Source: Filobacillus milosensis
Lineage (GTDB): Bacteria > Bacillota > Bacilli > Bacillales > Alkalibacillaceae
NCBI RefSeq assembly: GCF_004402015.1
Contig: NZ_SOPW01000021.1
Span: forward strand, 1 to 49,183
DNA: 49,183 bases
Reading direction: 5' to 3'
The position numbers were made by a program, and so were the translations under genes. How positions within the stretch are numbered: the first letter of the stretch is position 1; every line of letters begins with the position of its first letter. The notes beneath the pieces were generated by a model that did not search any database, was not told the DNA's origin, and worked only from the letters and a program-made list of their open reading frames with translations. Below, in pieces: positions 16,598 through 24,341 of the stretch.

Positions 16598-16600
16598 GAA

Positions 16601-16764
16601 AATAAGGGAAGGCAAATGGTGCGCCACCGCTTGTCACAAGCGGTTCTAGTGGGTTCGATTCCCACCCCGAATTTTTGTGAGCAATTGATAAAAATTCGAG
16701 GGTGGTCGTGAGCTACTTGTGCGCCGATTACGATAACACCCTCAGCCAAGGAGGGTGTTTTTTC
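16601..16764 (+). promoter_or_regulatory. candidate RNA switch: tRNA-like fold, anti-hairpins, terminator
   Basis: The 5' part folds like a tRNA: D arm GGC/GCC (16611-13/16623-25) with GG in the loop, a 7-bp hairpin CCGCTTG/CAAGCGG (16627-33/16637-43), and a canonical T arm GTGGG-TTCGATT-CCCAC (16649-16665). GGG/CCC (16606-08/16666-68) start an imperfect acceptor stem. Segment A (16662-76) can instead pair with B (16690-16705) over 15 bp. B can also pair with C (CACCCTC, 16737-43), helped by TCGT/ACGA inside. C can pair with D (16751-59), forming a terminator. D contains the Shine-Dalgarno. A:B would favour OFF; a folded tRNA-like domain would favour B:C and ON. The class is unknown to me. 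Confidence 0.5.
16735..16764 (+). terminator. terminator that also holds the GNAT ribosome binding site
   Basis: AACACCCTC and GAGGGTGTT pair over 9 bp around AGCCAAG, followed by TTTT. AAGGAGG (16748-16754) spans the loop and 3' arm and lies 10 nt before ATG 16765, so the hairpin would block both transcription and translation. Confidence 0.75.
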
Positions 16765-17316
16765 ATGCTTAAAAAACGCGATTTACACGATGCCCATGTT
16801 TTGTTTCCTTTGCTGAATGATGATGCTGTTAAGCCTTATGTTCGTGAAAAGTCAGAAACAATTGAGGAGTACTACTTTTTCTTAAACAAAATGATTTTAC
16901 AGGAAGAAAGTCAGGAGTTGATCTCACGTACGATTTTAGATGAGTGGGAGATGCCAATCGGAGCCATTACATTATACGATATTCAAGATGGAAAAGGTTT
17001 TTTAGCAACTTGGCTTGGAAAACCATATTTCGGAAAAGGTTATAACCAATATGCAAAAGACTTATTTTTAAGAGAGCTATTTTTAGAAAAAGACATTGAG
17101 GTTGTTTTTCTAAAAGTGAATCAGAACAACGCTCGATCATTAAGAGCTATGCAAAAAATTGAGTATGCCGTTCATGCGAATGAACACTTCCCTAAAATTC
17201 TTGAACAAATTAATGAAGGTCCAAAACTTTACGAGTTATTTGCAATTTACAAAGACGCATTTATCTTTCATATGCATGAACAAGATCAGGTCGAATACGA
17301 TGAAATGGAAGCTTAA
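16765..17316 (+). CDS. GNAT family N-acetyltransferase
   Basis: A 183-aa protein of the RimJ/RimL-like GNAT branch, which acetylates amino groups with acetyl-CoA. It opens with MLKKRDLHDAHVLFPLL, then beta strands PIGAITLYDI and GKGFLATWLGKPYFGKGYNQY; GKPYFGKGYN is the pyrophosphate-binding loop of motif A, and FLKVNQNNARSLRAMQKI is motif B. The substrate is unknown. The ATG follows AAGGAGG by 10 nt, inside the terminator described above. The same frame extends 21 codons upstream to GTG 16702 through the leader; I reject that because it would translate the switch. Confidence 0.88.
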   Translation: MLKKRDLHDAHVLFPLLNDDAVKPYVREKSETIEEYYFFLNKMILQEESQELISRTILDEWEMPIGAITLYDIQDGKGFLATWLGKPYFGKGYNQYAKDLFLRELFLEKDIEVVFLKVNQNNARSLRAMQKIEYAVHANEHFPKILEQINEGPKLYELFAIYKDAFIFHMHEQDQVEYDEMEA

Positions 17317-17333
17317 TCTATTAATAATCATTT

Positions 17334-17382
17334 AAGTCCAGTAGTTGAAGTTCTTCAGCGACCTGGACTTTAATTTTATCTT
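17334..17382 (+). terminator. terminator of the GNAT gene
   Basis: AAGTCCAG (17334-41) pairs with CTGGACTT (17363-70), with a smaller TTGAAG/CTTCA stem inside; TAATTTTATCTTTT follows. Confidence 0.65.
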
Positions 17383-17394
17383 TTAACAATTGAT

Positions 17395-17682
17395 TTAGAA
17401 TTTTAGAATTTGTTGATGATTAGCCTCTTGTTCTATTTTTATGTATTCCGATTCGATTCCTGATTCTATTAAATCGTTTTGTATACCTTCCAGTGCGTCC
17501 TTCAATTCGTCATTATATGAAATGACAGTGCGATCCTCCCCAAACTGATAAATATTCAAATCATGTACGACTTCTTGACTGTTTTTAATGAAAGTGCTCT
17601 GATTAGGTAACACCATTTTTAAAATACGAATGACTATGTCATGATCAATTCCATCATGTTTAATCAATAATGAATGCTTCAT
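17395..17682 (-). CDS. hypothetical protein, 95 aa
   Basis: I do not recognise this protein. It starts MKHSLLIKHDGIDHDIVIRI, is soluble and acidic (D/E-rich), and seems to alternate strands and helices, with no Cys cluster, signal peptide or membrane helix. A good ribosome binding site (GAGGG, 5 nt before ATG) and composition like its neighbours support it as a real gene. It is convergent with the GNAT gene and divergent from yxlE. Confidence 0.65.
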   Translation of the reverse strand: MKHSLLIKHDGIDHDIVIRILKMVLPNQSTFIKNSQEVVHDLNIYQFGEDRTVISYNDELKDALEGIQNDLIESGIESEYIKIEQEANHQQILKF

Positions 17683-17788
17683 AATTGCCCTCCCCCTCCC
17701 CTAAAAATAATATATCTTTTTGTTGATAGGTATATTATACTATTACTAATAAACTACCATATTTTTGCACTAATTAAAACTCTCCTGT

Positions 17789-17816
17789 TTGAAATTTAGT
17801 ATTTTAATAGTATAAA
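17789..17816 (+). promoter_or_regulatory. promoter of yxlE-yxlF-yxlG
   Basis: TTGAAA (17789-94), a 16-bp spacer and TATAAA (17811-16) fit sigma-A. This suggests housekeeping control rather than the ECF sigma-Y that drives these genes in B. subtilis. Confidence 0.55.
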
Positions 17817-17835
17817 ACAATCAAAGGTGGTCATA

Positions 17836-18030
17836 ATGATGATAAGTCAGGATTTGATTCTATTATTGTTACCTGTATTAATCTTGCAACTATTATTACT
17901 GGTCATTGCAATAGTAGACTTAATTCGCATCGAAGAAACCAATGGACCTAAATGGATGTGGGCGCTTATTATAATCTTCCTCAACATTATTGGTCCAATA
18001 ATCTACTTCATTATTGGAAGGAGGCCATAA
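17836..18030 (+). CDS. yxlE: YxlE-like PLDc_N membrane protein
   Basis: A 64-aa protein with two membrane helices (about 4-28 and 40-60) joined by the charged turn DLIRIEETNGPKWMW, ending IYFIIGRRP. This is the PLDc_N (phospholipase D-nuclease N-terminal) hairpin, used in YxlE as a small stand-alone membrane subunit. AAGGTGG precedes ATG 17836 by 5 nt; ATG 17839 is equally possible. The stop is 2 bp from the yxlF start, so the genes are coupled. YxlE's role in B. subtilis is in negative control of sigma-Y; here there is no sigY nearby. Confidence 0.82.
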   Translation: MMISQDLILLLLPVLILQLLLLVIAIVDLIRIEETNGPKWMWALIIIFLNIIGPIIYFIIGRRP

Positions 18031-18032
18031 AT

Positions 18033-18941
18033 GTGGCGTTACTAGAAGCAAATCACCTAACCAAAACATTTAATAATGTCAGCGTGATTAATGATGTATC
18101 CTTTTCTCTTGAACACGGAAAATGTGTAGCCTTACTTGGCCCAAACGGCTCAGGTAAAACTACTACGCTAAGAATGTTAGCAGGATTTATTAAGCCTACT
18201 AATGGAAGTATTGATTTTAATGAAGAAAGTTTATCTAAAGATTTTCGTAATTATGTTGGTTACTTACCTCAGTTCCCAGTATTTCATAATTGGATGACAG
18301 GAAAAGAATTTCTCGTTTATGCCGGTCAGCTTGCTCATTTATCGAAAGCAGAGGCCAAGGAGCGAGCCGACGAGTTATTAGAGCTGGTTAACTTAAAAGA
18401 GGTACGAAAGCTACGAATCTCTAAATATTCAGGTGGTATGAAACAGCGTCTTGGAATTGCCCAGGCTCTTATTCATGCACCAAAACTGATCATTTTAGAT
18501 GAACCTGCTTCAGCTCTAGATCCTATTGGTCGCAGAGAAATCCTTAACCTCATGCGTGAGTTGAAAAAGGATGCGACGATCCTATATTCAACTCATATTT
18601 TGAATGATGCTGAAGAAGTCAGTGACGAAATTCTTTTGCTGAATGAAGGTAAGGTTATTGAACAAGGAAGTATGCATGAACTTGAATCGGTTCAGAATAC
18701 AGTAACCATTAAACTATCATTCTCTGAAGATCCTAAATTCATTGAAGACCGTTTAAAGGAAATAGAATCAGTATTTAAGGTTAATCAAGTAGCTAACGAT
18801 TACTTATTAACCGTTCATGATCTTCAGGTTGCTCGTCAACAACTACTAGATGTCGTCAATCGTGAAAATTGGCAACTAACGAAATTTGAAGTAGCCAAAA
18901 CATCGTTAGAAGATTTATTTATGAAGGCGGTGAAAAGTTAG
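18033..18941 (+). CDS. yxlF: ABC transporter ATP-binding protein (YxlF-like)
   Basis: A 302-aa ATPase of an ABC-2 type system. Walker A GPNGSGKTT is near residue 38, the signature is YSGGMKQRLGIAQAL, Walker B is LIILDEPASALDP, and the H-loop is in ILYSTHILND. The C-terminal 80 residues form the extra domain typical of CcmA/YxlF-like ATPases. I start at GTG 18033 (MALLEANHLTKTF), 8 nt after AAGGAGG, not at the upstream in-frame codon inside yxlE. It ends directly before yxlG. Confidence 0.92.
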   Translation: MALLEANHLTKTFNNVSVINDVSFSLEHGKCVALLGPNGSGKTTTLRMLAGFIKPTNGSIDFNEESLSKDFRNYVGYLPQFPVFHNWMTGKEFLVYAGQLAHLSKAEAKERADELLELVNLKEVRKLRISKYSGGMKQRLGIAQALIHAPKLIILDEPASALDPIGRREILNLMRELKKDATILYSTHILNDAEEVSDEILLLNEGKVIEQGSMHELESVQNTVTIKLSFSEDPKFIEDRLKEIESVFKVNQVANDYLLTVHDLQVARQQLLDVVNRENWQLTKFEVAKTSLEDLFMKAVKS

Positions 18942-19715
18942 ATGCAATGGTTTGTTATTTTTAAAAAAGAATTACTGGAAAACTGGCGTAATTTAAAATG
19001 GATTTGGGTACCGATTGTCTTTATTATATTTGCTGTGATGGATCCGATCACCACTTATTACTTGCCTAAAATCATGGATGCTGTTGGTGGTATGCCAGAG
19101 GGCGCAGTGGTCGATATTCCGATGCCAAATGCCAATGAAGCGATGATGATGAGCTTCGGCGAGCTAAGCTTACTTGGAGTACTCATTACAGTTGTTATTG
19201 CTATGGGGACCATTTCAGGTGAGATGAAAAGCGGTGTTTATGAACTGATTTTATCAAAACCTGTGAAATACACGCACTATGTTTCGGCTAAATTTATGTC
19301 GATCGCCCTTATGGTATGGGTTTCAACAGCTTTAGCCATAATCGCTGGTTGGTATTATGTCGCACTACTTTTTGGCACTATAGATTTTACTAAATTATTA
19401 ACTGGTATTTTATTTTTCAGTTTATATTTCGCACTAATTGTCTCGATTGTACTTATGGTTAACACTTGGTTCCAGACTCCAGGATTAGTTGCGTTTATTT
19501 CGTTACTTCTAATCATTATCCTTAATGTTGCAACCAGCATCTATGGACATATTCTTACTTGGAGTCCAGCGTTAATCTCTGATTACATCGGAGCTTACCT
19601 ATCAACAGGGACGCTTACTGATGAACTTTGGTACTCTGCTTTAATGGCTTTGGTATTTTCAATTGTTTGTATACAATTTGCGATTATTACATTGAAAAAT
19701 AGAGCATTACAATAA
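18942..19715 (+). CDS. yxlG: ABC-2 type permease (YxlG-like)
   Basis: A 257-aa permease with six hydrophobic segments (about 18-38, 70-92, 115-140, 150-172, 180-202, 232-250) and the ABC-2 signature region GTISGEMKSGVYELILSKPV after the second helix, which contacts the ATPase. The ATG follows the yxlF stop without a gap. Together yxlEFG would form one exporter of unknown cargo, or a signalling complex. Transcription ends at a strong shared terminator. Confidence 0.88.
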   Translation: MQWFVIFKKELLENWRNLKWIWVPIVFIIFAVMDPITTYYLPKIMDAVGGMPEGAVVDIPMPNANEAMMMSFGELSLLGVLITVVIAMGTISGEMKSGVYELILSKPVKYTHYVSAKFMSIALMVWVSTALAIIAGWYYVALLFGTIDFTKLLTGILFFSLYFALIVSIVLMVNTWFQTPGLVAFISLLLIIILNVATSIYGHILTWSPALISDYIGAYLSTGTLTDELWYSALMALVFSIVCIQFAIITLKNRALQ

Positions 19716-19716
19716 C

Positions 19717-19754
19717 AAAAAGCATTCGCCTTATGTTTAGGCGAATGCTTTTTT
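19717..19754. terminator. bidirectional terminator, yxlG/pilO
   Basis: AAAAGCATTCGCC and GGCGAATGCTTTT pair over 14 bp around a 9-nt loop; T runs lie on both strands. Confidence 0.92.
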
Positions 19755-20295
19755 ATTCACTGAAATCTTTAGCATAAACTTGAAATTCTAATTGAAATGT
19801 TACCGATTCAGACCTTGTTTGATAATTAAATGATTGTATATTTACTAACCGCTCAGCAGCTTCTAATTCATTCACAAATTGATTTAAATAGGTTAACGTA
19901 TCTGCCTCACCATTAATGTGCATCGTTAACTGCTCCAGTTCTGTACCTGAATCTTCACTAACCGTCGTGAATGACTGATCCACGTATTCATAATTCTGAA
20001 TCACAACGTTAGATGAGTTTGAAGCTTGATTGATCATCCGAATAATCTCATCTTCTTCCATAGACTCTGGAATTGACGAACGAATAGTGGTTACTGGGAT
20101 CGATTCCTCTTCCCCGTTTTCAATTTGCTGTTTTAGTGCTATGTTTTTTTGTTTTTCAAATGCTAAGGTCTGCTCTTTATTTGCAATGTCTCCAAGCAAT
20201 GGCGCAATTACTAGGAAATAAACTGCAACAGATGCTAGTAATAAAACAAGCAACCAAATTAATATGACCTTTTTGAGTAATTTACTTAACTTCAT
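19753..20295 (-). CDS. pilO: PilO-like type IV pilus inner-membrane protein
   Basis: A 180-aa bitopic protein: a short cytosolic start (MKLSKLLKKV), one membrane helix (about 11-33), a coiled coil (DIANKEQTLAFEKQKNIALKQ) and a periplasm-like C-terminal alpha/beta domain with VNIQSFNYQ. This is the PilO plan; PilO pairs with PilN to hold the motor platform. Identity is weak by motif and rests on topology and on the adjacent pilM-pilN order. The start overlaps pilN by 4 bp. In a cell with one membrane the domain would face the wall. Confidence 0.78.
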   Translation of the reverse strand: MKLSKLLKKVILIWLLVLLLASVAVYFLVIAPLLGDIANKEQTLAFEKQKNIALKQQIENGEEESIPVTTIRSSIPESMEEDEIIRMINQASNSSNVVIQNYEYVDQSFTTVSEDSGTELEQLTMHINGEADTLTYLNQFVNELEAAERLVNIQSFNYQTRSESVTFQLEFQVYAKDFSE

Positions 20296-20837
20296 GACTC
20301 ATCCTCCTCTTTTGCTTCTGATTGGAGGAGAATCGTATAATTCGTTACAAAATTATTTTCCGATTCTACAAAACTAATTGTGTGTATAGTCACATCATCA
20401 AAAATTTTCACGTCTTGTAGATCCTGATAAAATTTCACTGCATCCTCATTAGAAGATGTTGTGATATTCAAATCAATTTGAATTTCACTCATTTCAAAAG
20501 CATTAAGTGTTCCACCTGCTGGAATTAAACGAGTCACTTCATACATGACATTCGAAATCGAATGAATCGTCATTCTAATTTGCTGCGTAATTTCCTGGAT
20601 TTTTTTTGCTTGTTTTTCTTCGGTACTACCTTCTAGTTCTGATTGCATGACGAGATTCGTTTTGTTCTGTTGATTAATTTGACTTTCAAGTTGTTTTATT
20701 TCCTCGGCACTCGACCAGTACATTAGACCGCCAAACCCAATTAATAGTAAGGTGAGTAGTGACATGAATGTATAGACCAAAAAGGGCGTAACACTTTTCT
20801 TCTCTTTTTTAGGTAATAAATTGATGTCTACTAGCAT
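20292..20837 (-). CDS. pilN: PilN-like type IV pilus inner-membrane protein
   Basis: A 181-aa bitopic protein with the hallmark PilN N-terminus MLVDINLLPKKEKK (INLLP binds the groove of PilM), one membrane helix (about 18-42), a coiled coil (AEEIKQLESQINQQNKTN) and a C-terminal ferredoxin-like domain. The ATG abuts the pilM stop (TAAATG), so translation is coupled. Its partner PilO follows. Confidence 0.88.
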   Translation of the reverse strand: MLVDINLLPKKEKKSVTPFLVYTFMSLLTLLLIGFGGLMYWSSAEEIKQLESQINQQNKTNLVMQSELEGSTEEKQAKKIQEITQQIRMTIHSISNVMYEVTRLIPAGGTLNAFEMSEIQIDLNITTSSNEDAVKFYQDLQDVKIFDDVTIHTISFVESENNFVTNYTILLQSEAKEEDES

Positions 20838-21800
20838 TTAATGTCCATCCTTCATAGCTAAGCCATAAACATTATGAAATTTTCTCTCGAGCTTCAAACC
20901 TTTCGGACCATCAATTGTATCATCAGATACGGAAACTATCTCTGTTTCAGATCGATCTGAAAGTTTTTCTATAATATCGGATAAATATGGATGGTCTCCC
21001 ACCACAATTGTTTTAGTGAAAGATTTCTCTCCATTGTTCATCGAATATTGATAGAACCGTTCCACACGTTCAATTTCCGTTCGGATCTCTTCAAACTCTA
21101 ACAACACATCGTCTCGATTAAAATCCTCTTTTGTCATCATCGGCCCAAACGAGTGGTGATCACCTTCAGGCAACAGTAATTGAAATTGCTGTAAGAAAAT
21201 CGGCGTATGATTTTCAAACGCGCTGAACACCACATTCTTCGCATTATATTGAATTAAAAGCGTATTATCTTCATCATCTATTGTTCCTTGATGATGGAAC
21301 ATACGATAATAGTTCAATGGAGAAATATCTACCGCAATGACTTTCATTTTTTCATTCTCAAAATGTTTGATAAACGGGTTCACTAACTCTTCGCATGTCG
21401 AGATAATGCTAATTTCATGCTTGTCATCGCCTTGATTAAGCAATACTGTTTCAAACAAAGGCTTTGGAAAAGGTAAATGAATGGTATCACCTAATTGGAA
21501 GTTCACATAACGTTGTATATCTGCTTTTTCTACAGAAGCTGGAATCTTTTGTTTACGAATAATGACTAGAGAGTCTGGCATAGTTAATCGAACTTTCTTC
21601 CGCTTCAACTTCCATTTCTTTGCACATGTATGTAATAACTTTTGAAAGGTATCAGGCTGTTCAATCATACCACCTTCAATAACACCTTCAGGTAAGAAGT
21701 ATTCACCTAACCGATCAATCTTTGTTGAATCCTTAGGGTTGGTTTCCGTATAACGAATAACGTAATCTCTGATTTCTATATTCACGATATCTTTACTCAT
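20838..21800 (-). CDS. pilM: PilM-like actin-fold pilus assembly protein
   Basis: A 320-aa cytosolic protein of the FtsA/actin-like PilM family, which binds ATP and the PilN tail and links the platform to the motor. Visible features are VRLTMPDSLVIIRKQKIP in the shared subdomain, DTIHLPFPKPLFETVLL, VIAVDISPLNYYRMF and TIVVGDHPYLSDI near the end. The start is ATG 21800 (MSKDIVNIEIRDY), shortly after GGGGTGG; the longer frame overlaps pilD. Compared with Gram-negative PilM (about 350 aa) it is slightly short. Confidence 0.85.
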   Translation of the reverse strand: MSKDIVNIEIRDYVIRYTETNPKDSTKIDRLGEYFLPEGVIEGGMIEQPDTFQKLLHTCAKKWKLKRKKVRLTMPDSLVIIRKQKIPASVEKADIQRYVNFQLGDTIHLPFPKPLFETVLLNQGDDKHEISIISTCEELVNPFIKHFENEKMKVIAVDISPLNYYRMFHHQGTIDDEDNTLLIQYNAKNVVFSAFENHTPIFLQQFQLLLPEGDHHSFGPMMTKEDFNRDDVLLEFEEIRTEIERVERFYQYSMNNGEKSFTKTIVVGDHPYLSDIIEKLSDRSETEIVSVSDDTIDGPKGLKLERKFHNVYGLAMKDGH

Positions 21801-21814
21801 TTGACCACCCCTTC

Positions 21815-22579
21815 TTAGATGAAAAATGTTTGTATATACCAAGTAATTAAATCATCTTTGAAAAAGTAAGAGATTAATGCCCCTAATGCGATGAATGGAC
21901 CAAACGCAAAAGGCACCCCTTTTTTCACTTTTCCAAAAAACATAAAAATAACACCAACAATTGAACCTATTAAAGCAGCAAGGAATAGCGTCATCAACGT
22001 ACCACTGACTCCTAAGGCTAGTCCAATCACTCCAAAGAGCTTAATGTCGCCACCACCCATACCTCCTTTGCTGACAAGCGCAATGAGAAGTAGCACCGTA
22101 AAACCGACTAATCCCCCTAGATAAGCATCATACCAAGGATCAGTTGGGATGATAGCTCTCAATGGGACTAAGATTATTAAAAAGAATAATAGAATTTTAT
22201 TAGGAATTAACTGATAATGTAGATCTGTAATCGTAATAATAACTAATAAACTAATAAATACCCAAGCAATGATTAGCTCATTTTGAAAACCAATATGATA
22301 GAAAGCATACACAAAAAGAAGGGCCGTTAACAATTCAAAAAATGGATAGAACGGAGAAATCTTATACCCACATTTACGACACTGACCCTTTTGTATGAGA
22401 TAAGAAAAAACAGGAATCAACTCATGAGCCCGAAGCCTCTTCTCACAGTTCGGGCAATGAGAAGGCGGACTCACGATTGATTCTTTAAGCGGCACACGTA
22501 GACTCACAACGTTGTAGAAGGATCCTAGAATTAATCCAAAAGTAAACACGTAAGTATATAAGTATATCAAACTAATCAT
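21815..22579 (-). CDS. pilD: prepilin peptidase (PilD/ComC type)
   Basis: A membrane aspartic peptidase that cleaves prepilins after the Gly of the class III signal and N-methylates the new end. 254 aa, about seven to eight membrane helices. The methylase-domain zinc site is present: CPNCEKRL and CRKCGYKI, two C-x2-C pairs. The catalytic aspartates are in ITDLHYQLIPN and GGGDIKLFG. The Shine-Dalgarno (TAGGG) touches the ATG; TTG three codons on is better spaced and may be the true start. The substrates are likely the four prepilin-like proteins encoded nearby. Confidence 0.95.
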   Translation of the reverse strand: MISLIYLYTYVFTFGLILGSFYNVVSLRVPLKESIVSPPSHCPNCEKRLRAHELIPVFSYLIQKGQCRKCGYKISPFYPFFELLTALLFVYAFYHIGFQNELIIAWVFISLLVIITITDLHYQLIPNKILLFFLIILVPLRAIIPTDPWYDAYLGGLVGFTVLLLIALVSKGGMGGGDIKLFGVIGLALGVSGTLMTLFLAALIGSIVGVIFMFFGKVKKGVPFAFGPFIALGALISYFFKDDLITWYIQTFFI

Positions 22580-22615
22580 CCCTACAAATACATCAATATA
22601 ATTATAAAATGAACC

Positions 22616-23056
22616 TTATGGATGAGCATCACCTGTAATTGTACTAGCACTTCCATCTACTGAAGCATTATTTATTTCAGTTATAGTAGCACTTTCGAGA
22701 GTAATAGATACTGAGCTATCATCAACTGACTGAACTGAACCAGAAATGATTATGTTACCGTTAGTGTCTTCATCAAAAGCCATATTTGTCCAGCTCACAC
22801 CATCACCATCATAATAATTGTTTAAATCAGTTTCTGTAGCAGGAAGATTTCCTTGTGTTAAATTGTGCAACTCAGCAGCTTCAATTGCATTAATCGCAGA
22901 AGCTTTTAAACTATTATATCTCGAATCCTCAATTACCCCCGCAATCGCCGGTACCGCAATCAACGCAATTATCCCTAAAATGATAATAACTGCTAGTAAC
23001 TCGACTAACGTTACACCTTTTTCCTTTTTCAACAAATTTCTAGACGCTTTAAACAT
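22616..23056 (-). CDS. pilA: major type IV prepilin (PilA-like)
   Basis: A 146-aa prepilin. The leader MFKASRNLLKKEKG is cleaved before V, giving VTLVELLAVIIILGIIALIA with the conserved Glu at mature position 5, then the amphipathic stalk (VIEDSRYNSLKASAINAIEA) and a Ser/Thr/Asp-rich, Cys-free globular domain. It is the only full pilin on the minus-strand operon, between pilC and pilD, so it is probably the main subunit. GGGGAG lies about 8 nt before ATG. Confidence 0.92.
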   Translation of the reverse strand: MFKASRNLLKKEKGVTLVELLAVIIILGIIALIAVPAIAGVIEDSRYNSLKASAINAIEAAELHNLTQGNLPATETDLNNYYDGDGVSWTNMAFDEDTNGNIIISGSVQSVDDSSVSITLESATITEINNASVDGSASTITGDAHP

Positions 23057-23082
23057 TTGCCTCTCTCCCCTTTTAATAGATT

Positions 23083-24288
23083 TTAGATTTGGCTATATAA
23101 ATCAAACATTGGAACAACTATTGCAAGTACTATCGTTCCAACGATAACCGACAATGAAATAATAAGTAATGGTTCTAATAAAGATTTTAGTTGCTCTGCA
23201 GCTGTATCAACATCGTCTTCATAAAATGTTGCTACCTGGTTAAGCATTTCTTCTAGTGAACCTGTTTTCTCACCCACCGCAATCATTTGCGTGACCATAA
23301 AAGGAAACGCCCAATGATCTTTCATTGGTCTTACGAAAGAGTTTCCTTGCTTTAAAGAAGACTTTGATTGCTCTAAAGTTTGTTTAATGACCAGATTTTT
23401 TAGTGTGTCTTTTGTTAAATCAATGGCTTGAATGATTGGCACCGCATTTTTCATCAGTGAACTCAGCGTTCGGCTCATGTTAGCCATATTTGACTTCATT
23501 ACAAGTTGTCCGAAAACAGGAACCTTTAAGGCCAATTGGTCTAAATGATATCTTGACTTTTCATTTTGTAAGGCAGCAATAAAGCCAACAGCAAGACCTA
23601 GTACGATTAGTAAAAATAGTAACCAATTCGCAACTAACCAATTACTGACTGCCAAAACGAATTTAGTAATCCCAGGCAAGTCTGCACCAAATTGGTCAAA
23701 CATCGTTACAAATTGTGGGACGACATACATCAATAAAAACAATACGACGAAGAACGCAACGAACATAACGACAACCGGATAAGCTAGGCTTGATTTAACC
23801 TTCGTCATCGTTTTATGTTGCTTGTTATAATAAGCACTCAGCTCTTCTAATGTATCTTCTAGTGAACCACTCATTTCAGCACTATGAATAACATTAACTA
23901 GAATAGTAGAGAAAATCTTTGGATGTTTTCTCATAGAGTTGGCTAGAGATGTTCCTTGTCTCAAATCAATTTCTATGTAGTATAAAGCTTTGTTAAGAGC
24001 CTTATTCTTGGTTTGTTCACGTAATATATTGATTGTATCGACTACAGTTAATCCTGCCTTTAATAATGCTGAAAATTGTTGGAGAAAGACTACCATATCT
24101 CTATTCTTGAAGGGCTTTCCTAAATATAGGTCTTTCGTCCAAATAGAATCTTTTACTTCTTCGATATTTTCGACTTTATATCCTTCATCTTTTAGCAATT
24201 TTTTTGCTTGTTCAGCATTAAAAGCTTCAAGACGACCTTTTATTTCATGGCCATAAAAATCTGAAGCGACATATTTAAAGGAAGCCAC
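23083..24288 (-). CDS. pilC: type IV pilus platform protein PilC (T2SSF)
   Basis: Inner-membrane platform of the pilus machine, 401 aa. Two T2SSF domains (about 65-190 and 270-393) are marked by FLQQFSALLKAGLTVVDTIN and, in the second half, MVTQMIAVGEKTGSLEEMLN; three membrane helices lie at about 165-190, 215-240 and 370-393. The N-terminal YVASDFYGHEIKGRLEA is typical of PilC/ComGB/GspF. The start is GTG with GGGGG 9 nt upstream. It turns with PilB to insert pilins. Confidence 0.94.
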   Translation of the reverse strand: MASFKYVASDFYGHEIKGRLEAFNAEQAKKLLKDEGYKVENIEEVKDSIWTKDLYLGKPFKNRDMVVFLQQFSALLKAGLTVVDTINILREQTKNKALNKALYYIEIDLRQGTSLANSMRKHPKIFSTILVNVIHSAEMSGSLEDTLEELSAYYNKQHKTMTKVKSSLAYPVVVMFVAFFVVLFLLMYVVPQFVTMFDQFGADLPGITKFVLAVSNWLVANWLLFLLIVLGLAVGFIAALQNEKSRYHLDQLALKVPVFGQLVMKSNMANMSRTLSSLMKNAVPIIQAIDLTKDTLKNLVIKQTLEQSKSSLKQGNSFVRPMKDHWAFPFMVTQMIAVGEKTGSLEEMLNQVATFYEDDVDTAAEQLKSLLEPLLIISLSVIVGTIVLAIVVPMFDLYSQI

Positions 24289-24341
24289 TATTCATTACCC
24301 CCAAATAGAACTATATAATCATAAATTATAGGATTTTTTAC

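Noticed and set aside
16601-16673. Functional tRNA gene
   Set aside because: Two mismatches in the acceptor stem, G at position 8, no U33 in the anticodon-like loop (it closes to a 3-nt loop), and no CCA or usual discriminator context.
16540-16749. 69-aa minus-strand frame with a tRNA-like translation
   Set aside because: It is the antisense of the leader element; the peptide pattern arises from translating a T-arm sequence and there is no ribosome binding site.
16690-16764. Classical T-box leader
   Set aside because: GAGGGTGGTCGTGAGC lacks the ACCGC part of the T-box consensus, no Stem I with specifier loop was found, and the gene is not an amino-acid or tRNA-charging gene as is usual.
16702-16764. 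N-terminal extension of the GNAT protein from GTG 16702
   Set aside because: No ribosome binding site; it would translate through the switch and terminator, while ATG 16765 has AAGGAGG at the right distance.
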